Origin: Planctomycetota bacterium
GTDB taxonomy: Bacteria; Planctomycetota; Brocadiia; Brocadiales; Bathyanammoxibiaceae
Reading direction: 5' to 3'
NCBI GenBank assembly: GCA_016209685.1
Contig: JACQVQ010000003.1
Location: 42,853 to 106,852, forward strand
Length of the DNA stretch: 64,000 nt
Below the pieces are notes generated by a model. The model was given only the letters and a program-made list of their open reading frames with translations, had not been told where the DNA came from and did no database searches. Below, piece after piece: positions 43,987-52,539 of this stretch. Positions within the stretch are counted from its first letter, which is position 1. Each line of letters begins with the position of its first letter. A program made the translations under genes and the position numbers.

Positions 43987-44826
43987 GTGAAGGCAGATAA
44001 AAAACTTAGACATCTCCGGGCTGAGAAGGGATGGACCAAGTCTGAAGTGGCCAGGGTCGCCGGGATACCTATCTCCAGTTACAGGAACTACGAGAAGGAG
44101 AACCTAAAAGAGCTGCCTGGAAAGGCAGCCCTGAGCCTGGCAAGGGCCTACGGTGTTACGGTAGAATATCTCCTGAACGACAGCAAGGACTTTCCACCCG
44201 ACCCAGGGGACAGGGTGACCAAGGAGGGGGTATCAGGTAATCTGCCTAAGGTCCGCCATGGCGAATTCCTTGGGGGTCTGCCTAAAGAGGAGGCCGTAGG
44301 TAAGACAGGTGCTACTGCACAGACAGCCGGCGGCAGGACTACCCAAACGAGGCTTCCAGGGTTCATCGCTCCGCTACAAAACATCCCTGTCGTAGGCTAT
44401 GTGGCGGCAGGGGAGACGGAGATTGCCTACGACGATGCTGGTCTGCCCGTGGGCGGGTCAATAGACGAACCCCTGGAGAGGCTCCCTGATGTCACTGATG
44501 AGCATGCCTACGGGCTCACCGTGAGTGGCAACAGTATGTTGCCGGGCTACCCCAGGGGGACAAAGGTCATAGTCTGCCCTTCTGAGAAGGTAAGGTCGGG
44601 GGACCTGGTCATCTGCCGCCTCCGCAGCACTGGTAAGGTCTATATCAAGGAGATAGCCTTTGTAGGGAGTCCGTCTAAGCCTGCACTTGAGCGGAGCGAA
44701 GGGGCGTATGCCACCTCTGGCATGGTAGTCCTCAAGTCTCACAACATGACGGCCCACGAACCCATGGTGGTGCCAAGGGAGGACATACTATTCTGCCACA
44801 AGGTGGTCTGGACGAAGAGGCCGTAG
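43987..44826 (+). CDS. CI/LexA-like repressor with S24 peptidase domain
   Basis: A 279-residue repressor. N-terminal HTH at about residues 4-60 ('LRAEKGWTKSEVARVAGIP'). C-terminal S24 self-cleavage domain with catalytic Ser183 in 'VSGNSMLPG' and Lys221 in 'YIKEIAF'; the likely cleavage loop is 'VVGYVAAGE'. Cleavage after RecA activation would relieve repression. A 14-residue insert 'SKPALERSEGAYAT' after Lys221 is encoded by a CTTGAGCGGAGCGAAG repeat in frame. The start is a GTG with no ribosome site, possibly leaderless. Confidence 0.9.
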   Translation: MKADKKLRHLRAEKGWTKSEVARVAGIPISSYRNYEKENLKELPGKAALSLARAYGVTVEYLLNDSKDFPPDPGDRVTKEGVSGNLPKVRHGEFLGGLPKEEAVGKTGATAQTAGGRTTQTRLPGFIAPLQNIPVVGYVAAGETEIAYDDAGLPVGGSIDEPLERLPDVTDEHAYGLTVSGNSMLPGYPRGTKVIVCPSEKVRSGDLVICRLRSTGKVYIKEIAFVGSPSKPALERSEGAYATSGMVVLKSHNMTAHEPMVVPREDILFCHKVVWTKRP

Positions 44827-44975
44827 ACAGCAGACAGCAGTCAGTAGTCAGGGGTCAGCAGATCATGAAAATTGCGAATTTCTAAATTCTAAATCCGCAA
44901 TCCGAAATTCTATTTACTGATAGCTGATTGCTAATTTGCTGATTACTGATAGCTGTCTACTGTCTACTTTTTAGA
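44827..44975. repeat. Inverted heptamer tracts
   Basis: CAGCAGACAGCAGTCAGTAG on one side and TAGCTGTCTACTGTCTAC on the other, with AAATTCTAAATCC-like repeats in the middle, form a long imperfect hairpin between the repressor and the GspB-like gene. Confidence 0.7.
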
Positions 44976-44982
44976 GAAGGTT

Positions 44983-45552
44983 ATGGACAGACAGAGGAAA
45001 TTATTATTGGGGGTACTAGCCGTCTTGTTCGTCATTGTGGTGATAGTCAACTACCGCAACCTGAAAGGAAGCCCCCCAGTGACGAGGGAGGTTGCAGCAC
45101 CAGCAAGAGAGAGGGGTGGTGGTAGGGCCGCCGCCCGTCCCAAGGACAAAGAGGAGAAGGGGGCACCAGAAGCCCCAGTGGTTACCCTGGCAAAGTTTGA
45201 ACCCATCCCTATGGATACCGGCTTGTTAGAGAGTCAACAGGACAAAGGGCAGTGGGGCAGAGAGCCATTCCTTACCCCTGAGGAAATCCACCCAGTGGTT
45301 ATAGAAGAGGGTCCCCCGGAGATAGAAGGGCCTTTGCCCACCGTCAGCTCAATCCTCATAGATAGCAACGGGCAGAAGGCGGCTATCATCAATGGTCAGT
45401 GGTACAGTGAGGGGGCAGCAATCTTGGGGACAGAGTACCGAGTGGCTACCATAACTCCTGAGGGGGTACTGCTAGAAAAGGCAGATAAGCAGAGGATGAA
45501 ACAGTTGAGGCCAAACCCCGTGGAGGGCAAGATTAGGTCAAGGGAGAAGTAG
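44983..45552 (+). CDS. GspB/MshK-like secretion accessory protein
   Basis: A 189-residue bitopic protein: basic N terminus, one TM helix ('LLLGVLAVLFVIVVIV'), an Ala/Arg/Pro linker, and a C-terminal β domain 'SILIDSNGQKAAIINGQWY' with 'EYRVATITPEGVLLEKAD'. That domain is typical of GspB, MshK and PilP-like homology regions. It resembles a component of a secretion or pilus machine but is more than 20 kb from the gsp cluster. Confidence 0.72.
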   Translation: MDRQRKLLLGVLAVLFVIVVIVNYRNLKGSPPVTREVAAPARERGGGRAAARPKDKEEKGAPEAPVVTLAKFEPIPMDTGLLESQQDKGQWGREPFLTPEEIHPVVIEEGPPEIEGPLPTVSSILIDSNGQKAAIINGQWYSEGAAILGTEYRVATITPEGVLLEKADKQRMKQLRPNPVEGKIRSREK

Positions 45553-45627
45553 GTAGACAGTAGTCAGCAATCAGCGTTCAGCATTCTATTGACTGCTGAC
45601 TGCTGTCTACTGTATGCTGTATGCTGT
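45553..45627. repeat. Heptamer hairpin between convergent genes
   Basis: GTAGACAGTAGTCAGCAATC and the complementary GCTGACTGCTGTCTACTG form a hairpin spanning the whole gap between the GspB-like and membrane protein genes. It may serve both as a terminator-like structure. Confidence 0.65.
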
Positions 45628-46752
45628 CTACTTGTTAGCGGGGGTGGGTATGGCAGGCTCAATCTCTTCCACATAGACATCGGCCACCTCGGTACCGTCT
45701 ACCTCCTTTCTCATCAGGAGATATAGCACCGTCTGGGCCGAGCCTACGTAGGCGGCGGCTATAGACCAGACCACCAGTTTTAACAACAGGAGATAGACCA
45801 GGAGGCCTATGGTGGTGAGGGTCATGGTGGTGGATTGTAGGCCGGAGAAGGCCATCTTTATCTGCATGGGGAGGCTGTAATTGGCAGACAGCCCTGTGGG
45901 TTGTACTACCCCATTTATAGCGACCACAATGGTCTGAAACTTCTGTCCCATGCCGAGTCCCACTGTGGCAAAGCTGGTCTGTACCAGGAGGTTGGCGGCC
46001 GTGGAGGCGATGGCCAGGGCGAACACCCCAAAGACCGCGGCTGAGGCAAGGTAGGTAAAATATTTAAGAGGCTGGGATAATACATAGGAATAGGCCCGGC
46101 TCATGGAGTCAAAGGCGTCGGAACCGTCGGCACTTATGGTAGGAATCATAAGCCAGCAGCCTATTACGCCGATAATTACCACAAACAGGGTCAAGAAACT
46201 AAACATCAGTATGATGGGGAAGCCTAGGACCACGAGGATTTCCAGGAACTTTATCTTTCCCAGGAGCCCGGCAATCCCGTTAAGCAGGACAAAGAAGAGG
46301 GCGCCGAGTGTAGGGGCTACGGGGGCCCAGTAGTAGGACCAGAATTTTGAGGTTGAGTATCTGAGAGAATCTCCATACCCGATACCGCTCCCCCTGGCAT
46401 AATCCAGAGAGGCTACCCTGGTTATGGCACCACCGGCTAGTGACCAGATGGCCAGGAGACCAAAGAGCATGAAGGCCAGGGGCAGGTAAGCCCTCCAATC
46501 CCCTGAGGTAAAGGCCGTAGTAAAGGCATTGAGGAACCAGCAGGCCGCTACCGTGGGGGGTTGGAGAAGGGTAACCAAAAAGGTAGAAGGACCCGTACTG
46601 ATAAATCCTACCACGGAGAATACCCAGAGGACCCCAGATACCCACAGGAGGGTCATCACCATCCCCAGGAACCCAAGTAGCACCCTCTTAATATCAAAGG
46701 CGCCCCAGAAGGCGTAGTACATGTCCTGCCAGTTTTCTTTCCTCTCCGCCAT
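45628..46752 (-). CDS. Polytopic membrane protein of unknown function
   Basis: A 374-residue protein with about seven or eight hydrophobic segments ('VLLGFLGMVMTLLWVSGVLW', 'LAFMLFGLLAIWSLAGGAI', 'LTLFVVIIGVIGCWLMIPT', 'LASAAVFGVFALAIAS', 'TIGLLVYLLLLKLVVWSI'). The C terminus is acidic and hydrophilic. 'LLMRKEVDGTEV' near the end looks conserved in similar planctomycete proteins, from memory only. I recognise no transport or enzyme signature. Confidence 0.75.
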   Translation of the reverse strand: MAERKENWQDMYYAFWGAFDIKRVLLGFLGMVMTLLWVSGVLWVFSVVGFISTGPSTFLVTLLQPPTVAACWFLNAFTTAFTSGDWRAYLPLAFMLFGLLAIWSLAGGAITRVASLDYARGSGIGYGDSLRYSTSKFWSYYWAPVAPTLGALFFVLLNGIAGLLGKIKFLEILVVLGFPIILMFSFLTLFVVIIGVIGCWLMIPTISADGSDAFDSMSRAYSYVLSQPLKYFTYLASAAVFGVFALAIASTAANLLVQTSFATVGLGMGQKFQTIVVAINGVVQPTGLSANYSLPMQIKMAFSGLQSTTMTLTTIGLLVYLLLLKLVVWSIAAAYVGSAQTVLYLLMRKEVDGTEVADVYVEEIEPAIPTPANK

Positions 46753-46935
46753 CCGTTTCTCCTGTTTATTGGTCTACTGAAGGTGGCTAAAAATTTAGCA
46801 GAAACGGGAGGAATGTCAAGGACTTTCCGAAGGCAGGGGGTAGGGGTTAGGGAGTAGGGAGTAGCAAGATTTTATCCTGCTACTACCTAGTTCTGGCCAT
46901 TGATTTTCCCGTTCTCCCTGCTAATATGGGCAGAG

Positions 46936-47607
46936 ATGAAGACATCAGATACCCTCATGAAGATATACCGCGAGCTATTCAAGGCCTTTGGTCCCCAGGG
47001 CTGGTGGCCGGGGGATGGGCCGTTTGAGGTGCTGGTGGGGGCGGTGCTTACACAGAACACCAACTGGGGCAACGTAGAGAGGGCAATAAAGAATCTCAAG
47101 TCGGCAGGAAAGCTAAGTCCAGAGGGCCTACATAAAACTAAACTACCCGAACTGGCCCAACTTATCCGCCCCGCCGGCTACTTCAACGTCAAAGCAAAAC
47201 GGCTGAAGAACCTCATTGGCTGGTTCTTTGAAAACTATAATGGTAGCCTGAAGGAGATGTTCTCTGAGAAATTGGATCCCCTTCGGGAAGGACTCCTCTC
47301 TGTCAAGGGCATAGGCAGGGAGACGGCGGACTCTATCCTCCTCTATGCCGGGGATACGCCCTCCTTTGTAGTGGATGCCTACACCTACCGTGTACTCTCC
47401 CGACACCTCCTCATCCCAGAGGATAGTACGTATGAGGAGATAAAGTCCTTCTTTGAGGACAATTTGCCCAGAGACGTACAGCTTTACAATGAATACCACG
47501 CCCTCCTGGTGAAGGTGGGCAAAGACTACTGCAAGCCCAGGAACCCCAGGTGCAGGGAGTGTCCCCTGGGGGAGTTGCTGGGGGTGCCGTCCCTAACAGC
47601 TATCTGA
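46936..47607 (+). CDS. Endonuclease III-like DNA glycosylase (HhH-GPD)
   Basis: A 223-residue protein from the ATG at 46936. HhH motif 'LLSVKGIGRETADSILLYA', catalytic Asp in 'FVVDAYTYRVLSR', and a partial iron-sulfur loop 'CKPRNPRCRECPLGE' (C-X6-C-X2-C). The classical catalytic Lys is replaced (GRETA not GRKTA), as in the endonuclease III-related subgroup. The fourth cluster Cys is missing here. A one-base difference in a G run near 47580 relative to the downstream duplicate (48307-48382) would restore 'LLGC', so the present end may be frameshifted. It excises damaged bases from DNA. Confidence 0.88.
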   Translation: MKTSDTLMKIYRELFKAFGPQGWWPGDGPFEVLVGAVLTQNTNWGNVERAIKNLKSAGKLSPEGLHKTKLPELAQLIRPAGYFNVKAKRLKNLIGWFFENYNGSLKEMFSEKLDPLREGLLSVKGIGRETADSILLYAGDTPSFVVDAYTYRVLSRHLLIPEDSTYEEIKSFFEDNLPRDVQLYNEYHALLVKVGKDYCKPRNPRCRECPLGELLGVPSLTAI

Positions 47608-47632
47608 CATCGTACTGGAAAGGAGGTAGCAA

Positions 47633-48283
47633 ATGGGCCACCAAATCAAACCTCGCATCGGCATCTATGTGTTTAACGGAGCCGAAATCGTGGACTGGGC
47701 GGCGCCTTTTGGTGTGATGGCCGTCGCCAGGCGGCTAGACCCCGAGATTGATGTCTTCCTGATTAGCGATTCAGGCACGCCGGTAGTAGCAACCGGCAAC
47801 ATGTTGGTAACGCCTCGCTACTCCCTGGACCATCGGTCCGCCATGACTGCCTTCGTTGTACCCGGCGGCATCGGCACACGCACCGAGATTCACAACCACC
47901 GCCTGCTCAGGTTTGTGCGTGAACTACCCGAAACAACATTGTTATGTTCAGTCTGCACAGGCTCATGGGTTTACGGGGTGATTGGGCTACTTGATGGGCT
48001 ACCGGCAACCTCCCGAAAAGAGGCAGACCCAAGCGAACCAATGACACCGCTAGAGCGGCTTAAGGTCTACGCCCCCAAAGTTGAAATTAACCGTGCCCGA
48101 GTGGTGGACGTCGGCCGAATAATCACCGCTGGAGGTATTAGTAGCGGCATGGAACTTGGCTTATATCTGCTAGAACGTCACGGCTACGAGGAGAAATTCG
48201 TAAATGAAGTCGCACGCATCATGGAGTACCAGCGCCAGTGGGAATTGATGCGCAGTGACCGACTGGTAGTAAAGCGAACATGA
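47633..48283 (+). CDS. DJ-1/PfpI family protein (isonitrile hydratase/AraC-GATase type)
   Basis: A 216-residue protein with an excellent AAAGGAGGT site 6-7 nt upstream. Motifs: 'RIGIYVFNGAEIVDWAAPFG' (early acidic residue), 'MTAFVVPGGIGTR', nucleophile 'LCSVCTGSW' and 'TAGGISSGMELGLYLLER'. This is the GATase1_AraC-like group, which includes isonitrile hydratases. Codon use differs from flanking genes (more CGC, AAC, TTG). It lies between the nth-like gene and a duplicate of that gene's 3' end, so it is the cargo of an inserted cassette. Confidence 0.88.
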   Translation: MGHQIKPRIGIYVFNGAEIVDWAAPFGVMAVARRLDPEIDVFLISDSGTPVVATGNMLVTPRYSLDHRSAMTAFVVPGGIGTRTEIHNHRLLRFVRELPETTLLCSVCTGSWVYGVIGLLDGLPATSRKEADPSEPMTPLERLKVYAPKVEINRARVVDVGRIITAGGISSGMELGLYLLERHGYEEKFVNEVARIMEYQRQWELMRSDRLVVKRT

Positions 48284-48306
48284 CTTATTCTCTGCATAAG
48301 GCGTTC

Positions 48307-48400
48307 AAGATAGGGAAGGACTACTGCAAGCCCAGGAACCCCAGGGGTAAGGAGTGCCCTTTGGGAGAATTACTTGGGTGCCGGAGTTGGAGGAATAGAT
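48307..48400 (+). pseudogene. Orphan duplicate of the nth-like gene 3' end
   Basis: 76 bp (48307-48382) align with 47512-47588 of the intact gene with about 17 differences and one single-base gap. Translation gives 'KIGKDYCKPRNPRGKECPL' and 'GELLGCRSWRNR', then a stop at 48400. Most differences are silent, so the fragment came from a diverged homolog. One cluster Cys is replaced by Gly, consistent with decay. Confidence 0.88.
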
Positions 48401-48421
48401 AAAAAATCCTTTTATTAGACC

Positions 48422-49804
48422 ATGACCCTACTTAACCTCCAACCACTCCTCCTCAAAAGCGGCCACGTGATTGACCCGGCCACCGGGCTGGACTCGGTAA
48501 CTGACATACTTGTGAAGAAAGGCCGCATATCACTGATTGCCCCAGATATAACCCCCGAAGAGGGGGAAGAGGTAATTGATGCAGGTGGTAAATACGTAGT
48601 ACCAGGGCTTATTGACTGCCACGTACACCTGAGGGACTTTGGGGAGTGCCAGAGGGAGACCATTGCCTCCGGCACCAGGGCGGCGGTTATGGGCGGTTTT
48701 ACTACCGTTATCTGTGAACCCAACACCAAACCACCACTGGACTCTCCAGAGAGACTTGAGGCCCTCAGGGAGAAGGTGGAGAGGGAGGCCCTGTGCAGGG
48801 TGTATGCAAAGGCGGCCATGACCAGGGGCAGGGAGGGGGAGGCGTTGACGGACTTCAAGGCCCTGAAAGGCCATCCCTTAGTCGTGGCCCTCTCCGAGGA
48901 CGGTAACCCCATCGTGGAAGAACAACTTATGAGAGAGGCCTGCCGCCAGGCCGCCAACCATCAACTACCCCTTAGCCTTCACTGTGAGGATTCTGGCTTC
49001 TCCCTATCCAAAATTTGTAGGGACAGACCTTCAGGTCTGTCCTCGGACAGGTCTAAAGACCTGTCCCTACGTCTTGGCTTTGGCCCTAGAGAGCCATTCC
49101 ACAACGAGCCTGGCTTCATTGCCAGGGACTTACGCCTGGCCCAGGAAACGGAGGCGAGTGTCCACATATCCCACGTCAGCCTGGCCGAGTCCATCCAGAT
49201 AATTGAGGAGGCCAAAAAGGACGGTAAAGGGCCTGCCCTGCACCCTTGTGGTGCAGGGAGGATTACCTGTGAGGTCACCCCCCATCACCTCTTCCTTGAC
49301 GAGGCCAGTAGAGGGCCTCATGGACTGCCCTTCACCGTCAATCCCCCCCTCAGGAAGAAAGAGGACTGCACCGTACTACAAAAGGCCATTAAAGGTGGTA
49401 CAATTGACGCCATTGCCTCCGACCATGCCCCGCACAGGGAGGAGGATAAGAGGGCCGGTGCCCCTGGTCTAATTGGACTGGAGACCACACTAGGTGTGGT
49501 GCTTACCAGGTTAGTACACCCCGGTATTATCTCCCTGAAGGAGGCCGTGAGGCTGATGTCCAACAACCCTGCCAGGATTTTTGGCCTGGGAGGCGGCAGT
49601 CTGGCCGTGGGGAGTCCGGCGGACATAACCGTAATAGATATGGAAAGGGAATGGATAGTAGAAGGCAAAAGATTCCAATCCCTTGCCCGGAACTGCCCCT
49701 TTGAGGGCTGGAGGTTAAAGGGCCAGGCCGTCCTTACCATGGTAGGAGGGAGGGTGGTGATGAGGGAGGGGGTTATTAAAGGGTTCAAGCGTTTAAGGGT
49801 TTAA
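48422..49804 (+). CDS. pyrC: Dihydroorotase PyrC with palindrome insertions
   Basis: A 460-residue class I dihydroorotase, which closes carbamoyl-aspartate to dihydroorotate in pyrimidine synthesis. Metal-binding 'DCHVHLRDFG' (His66, His68), 'LHCEDSGF', 'VHISHVSLAES', 'VTPHHLFLDE' and 'IASDHAPHREEDK' are present. Two in-frame insertions lie inside: 49017-49070 (54 bp, 18 codons: 'GRDRPSGLSSDRSKDLSLR') and 49236-49258 ('GPALHPCGAGR'), both in loops between conserved blocks. No clear ribosome site precedes the ATG at 48422; the nth-like fragment lies immediately upstream. Confidence 0.93.
   Translation: MTLLNLQPLLLKSGHVIDPATGLDSVTDILVKKGRISLIAPDITPEEGEEVIDAGGKYVVPGLIDCHVHLRDFGECQRETIASGTRAAVMGGFTTVICEPNTKPPLDSPERLEALREKVEREALCRVYAKAAMTRGREGEALTDFKALKGHPLVVALSEDGNPIVEEQLMREACRQAANHQLPLSLHCEDSGFSLSKICRDRPSGLSSDRSKDLSLRLGFGPREPFHNEPGFIARDLRLAQETEASVHISHVSLAESIQIIEEAKKDGKGPALHPCGAGRITCEVTPHHLFLDEASRGPHGLPFTVNPPLRKKEDCTVLQKAIKGGTIDAIASDHAPHREEDKRAGAPGLIGLETTLGVVLTRLVHPGIISLKEAVRLMSNNPARIFGLGGGSLAVGSPADITVIDMEREWIVEGKRFQSLARNCPFEGWRLKGQAVLTMVGGRVVMREGVIKGFKRLRV
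49017..49070. repeat. 54-bp double palindrome inside pyrC
   Basis: GTAGGGACAGACC..., GGTCTGTCC, then GGACAGGTC...GACCTGTCCCTAC: two hairpins within an overall inverted repeat, ends GTAGGGAC/GTCCCTAC. Length is exactly 18 codons. A second palindrome, CCCTGCACC...GGTGCAGGG, is at 49236-49258. Confidence 0.88.
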
Positions 49805-49955
49805 GAGTTCAAGGGCTTAAGTTGTAGGGGCAGGGGTTACCCCTTCCCAACCTTTAGCCGCAGTCTGCCTCAGGCGGATTAGCCTGCGTTTCTTTCTGGC
49901 AGTAAGTAATAGATAATAAATAGTAGGCAGTAAGCAGTAGGGAGTAGTCAGAATT

Positions 49956-50468
49956 ATGCTAAACCTCATTGACGGTTACAACTTCATCTTCAAGATCCCC
50001 AGGCTGGAGGGGGCCGTTGAGAGGTCTAGCCTGGAGAAGGCCAGGGAGGAACTCCTCTCCCTCCTGGCCCGCTACAAACTCATCACCCACCAGGACTTCA
50101 CCGTGGTCTTTGATGGCAGGGAACAGAAGGGGTATCAGCCCGGCCCCGCAGAACAACTCTTTCAGGGGATAAAAGTAATGTTCTCCAAGGCCACCACGGC
50201 CGATGAGGACATAATCTCCCTGATACAGGTCTTCCCGAATCCCGGAGAGATTACCGTAGTCACCTCAGATAACAGCATACTCAGGGCGGCCAGCCGCTCG
50301 GGCTGTCACACAAGCCCTCCTGATGAATTTTACAAAAAGATAACCCACACCCTGAAGAAGGAGAAATTTGGCTCCACTAAGGAGCCTACTGGCAAGTACC
50401 AAGAACTCCCTGAGCACGAGGTGAAGTACTGGCTAAAGTACTTCCGGGGGAGGTTGGAAGGGGAGTAG
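49956..50468 (+). CDS. NYN/YacP-like ribonuclease domain protein
   Basis: A 170-residue protein of the YacP/Rae1-type NYN (PIN-like) family: 'NLIDGYNFIFKIP' with the first acidic residue, 'FTVVFDGREQKGYQPG', 'TADEDIISLIQ' and 'ITVVTSDNSILRAA'. Known relatives are ribosome-associated endoribonucleases. The interval 49805-49955 upstream is repeat DNA (TTAAGGGTTTAAGAG, heptamers). It overlaps nothing and is followed 5 bp later by a VanZ-like gene. Confidence 0.87.
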   Translation: MLNLIDGYNFIFKIPRLEGAVERSSLEKAREELLSLLARYKLITHQDFTVVFDGREQKGYQPGPAEQLFQGIKVMFSKATTADEDIISLIQVFPNPGEITVVTSDNSILRAASRSGCHTSPPDEFYKKITHTLKKEKFGSTKEPTGKYQELPEHEVKYWLKYFRGRLEGE

Positions 50469-50473
50469 TCCAG

Positions 50474-50866
50474 GTGGAACCTTTCACTGTCCCTACATGG
50501 CTGAGGTGGATACCTGCCACCACGTACGCAGGACTAATCTTCGTGGCCTCTTCCCTGCCCCAGCCCGTCCCCTATATCCCAATACCCCAAATTGACAAGC
50601 CCATCCACACCGTAGAATATGCCATACTCTGCCTCCTCATCTGTTGGGCCCAGTCCGCCGGCAGGTCAGGCGAACCCGTAAGGCCCATTAGAAAGGTGAT
50701 ACTGTTTTCTATAATTGCTAGTTCTTTGTATGGGGTCAGTGATGAGGTACACCAATACTTCGTCCCTGGCAGAAACTCGGACGTGGTGGACTGGACCTTT
50801 GATACAATAGGGGCCTCGCTGGCGGGGTTTTTATGGTATAGATGGAAACCAGGAGGCCCGGAATAA
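50474..50866 (+). CDS. VanZ-like membrane protein
   Basis: A 130-residue VanZ family protein with GTG start: 'TTYAGLIFVASSLPQP', 'IDKPIHTVEYAILCLLI', 'YGVSDEVHQYFVPGRNSDV', 'DWTFDTIGASLAGFLWY'. Three to four membrane segments. VanZ proteins affect teicoplanin susceptibility in enterococci; the general role is unknown. Likely co-transcribed with the NYN gene. Confidence 0.87.
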   Translation: MEPFTVPTWLRWIPATTYAGLIFVASSLPQPVPYIPIPQIDKPIHTVEYAILCLLICWAQSAGRSGEPVRPIRKVILFSIIASSLYGVSDEVHQYFVPGRNSDVVDWTFDTIGASLAGFLWYRWKPGGPE

Positions 50867-50909
50867 AGGGCAAAAGAATTAGGACTCAATATATAAACCA
50901 GAGAATTCC

Positions 50910-51320
50910 ATGTTCTTCAAACTCTTCCTCTTCTTTACAATCGTACCCCTGACGGAGTTTTATCTCTTACTCAGGCTGGGGCAGGCCATAGGACTCTGGC
51001 CCACTCTCGGGGTGGTCTTTGGCACAGGGTTTCTGGGTGCTGTCCTGGCCAAGAGGCAGGGGCTGGTAATCCTCCGCCGACTCCTCAGCGAGGTGGAGCA
51101 AGGAATCCTGCCCGCAGAGACCCTCTTTGACGGGGTGCTCCTGCTACTGGCAGGGGCACTCCTCATCACCCCCGGCCTGCTGACCGATTGCCTGGGGATT
51201 ATGCTCCTCTTTCCCCCGGCCCGCAGGGCCTTAAAGGCCTGGCTGAGGCGAAAGATTGAGCAAAAGATTGCCAGGGGGGAGTTCAGGGTTTATACCCGCT
51301 TTGGCGGCCGTCTAGATTGA
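50910..51320 (+). CDS. fxsA: FxsA-family membrane protein
   Basis: 136 residues with the FxsA pattern: 'IVPLTEFYLLLRLGQAIG', 'FGTGFLGAVLAKRQGL', 'LFDGVLLLLAGALLITPGLL', 'TDCLGIMLLFPPAR' and a basic C terminus. Two to three membrane segments. FxsA overproduction relieves phage T7 exclusion in E. coli; the physiological role is unclear. Confidence 0.9.
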   Translation: MFFKLFLFFTIVPLTEFYLLLRLGQAIGLWPTLGVVFGTGFLGAVLAKRQGLVILRRLLSEVEQGILPAETLFDGVLLLLAGALLITPGLLTDCLGIMLLFPPARRALKAWLRRKIEQKIARGEFRVYTRFGGRLD

Positions 51321-51338
51321 AAGGGGGGGATAGATTTC

Positions 51339-52505
51339 TTAACGGGCTTTCTTTTTTGTAGCCGTTAATAGTTCCATCAGTTTGGGGGCGATAAAGAGCT
51401 TATTCCTCTTCCTTCCAGGCACTTCTATGAGGATACCAATTTCAAGGAGTCTTAACACCCCCGTTTTTACTGAAGGAAATGATATATTCCACTTATGGCT
51501 TAACCCAGAGATGGAAATCATGGGATTTAAGAAGATTTCATCAACTAGCCTGTGTGCAGATTCAGGAACCTTCTTAGTACCCTCAAGCAATCTTTGATAT
51601 TCAGCATGGAGTTCTAGTATCTTTTTGGCGTCTGTCAGGGCATCCTCTGCCTGGGTGGCCACTCCACGCAAAAAGAACTTAATCCAACCCTGCCAATCTC
51701 CCTTCTGGCTCACGGCAAGGAGTCTTGAGTAATATTCTTCCCTATGTTTTTCAAAAAAGGCCGAGAGATAAAGGAGAGGCTGAGTTAGGTATCCCCTTTC
51801 ACAGAGAAAGAAAGTAATGAGAAGTCTCCCAATACGGCCATTACCGTCAAGAAATGGGTGGATTGCCTCAAACTGGTAGTGCATAAGGGCACACTGGATT
51901 AAGGGGGGTTCTTCGGGGTTTGAGTGGAGGTACTTCTCCCAGTCGTTGATCGCCTGTTTCATCTCCTCTACGGGTGGCGGCACATAGGCGGCCTCATTCA
52001 GTGTGCATCCTGGCCGACCTATCCAGTTCTGACTGAGGCGCATTTCTCCAGGGGTAATGTGTTCGCCACGAACCCCCTCCATCAAGATTTTGTGAATCTT
52101 GCAGATTAACCTGATAGAAATAGGTAAGTCTTTCAGACGGTTAATTCCATATTCCATTGCCTGGACATAATTCCACACCTCCCTAACGTCGGGTACTTTG
52201 GGTTCTTCCTGCCTTGCGGCCTCAAATAAAAATAAATCACCAAGAGAGGCCTGCGTCCCCTCAATGCGAGAACTTAACACTGCCTCACGCCTACTGTAGG
52301 GGGCAATTAGAAGATAGGGATTAGGCAATAACCTCCCAGTTCCTGATAGATTCCCTAACAACCTGTCTGCCTCAGAAAGGATGGAGACGAGACCCCTATC
52401 ATAATGGGTCTTTGGCGGTAGGGGGTTAGGTATAAATGCCCAGTATCCCTTTGGTGCCTTAATACATTTTCCTGCCGATGAATTTTTAAAGTCTTTAGTG
52501 TCCAA
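51339..52505 (-). CDS. Fic-family protein with C-terminal winged helix
   Basis: A 388-residue Fic protein. N-terminal Fic_N-like part includes 'SSRIEGTQASLGDLFLFEA', which contains the inhibitory-helix-like S..EGT motif. The core active site HPFLDGNGRIGR is near residues 214-225. A C-terminal winged helix ('SGLSHKWNISFPSVKTGV', 'LLEIGILIEVPGRKRNKLF') could bind DNA. Fic enzymes transfer AMP or related groups from nucleotides to proteins. A dyad array just upstream of its start (52540-52644) may be its own operator. Confidence 0.92.
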   Translation of the reverse strand: MDTKDFKNSSAGKCIKAPKGYWAFIPNPLPPKTHYDRGLVSILSEADRLLGNLSGTGRLLPNPYLLIAPYSRREAVLSSRIEGTQASLGDLFLFEAARQEEPKVPDVREVWNYVQAMEYGINRLKDLPISIRLICKIHKILMEGVRGEHITPGEMRLSQNWIGRPGCTLNEAAYVPPPVEEMKQAINDWEKYLHSNPEEPPLIQCALMHYQFEAIHPFLDGNGRIGRLLITFFLCERGYLTQPLLYLSAFFEKHREEYYSRLLAVSQKGDWQGWIKFFLRGVATQAEDALTDAKKILELHAEYQRLLEGTKKVPESAHRLVDEIFLNPMISISGLSHKWNISFPSVKTGVLRLLEIGILIEVPGRKRNKLFIAPKLMELLTATKKKAR

Positions 52506-52539
52506 TTTAAGAAACCTCTTCTAAAAATTTTGCACGAGT

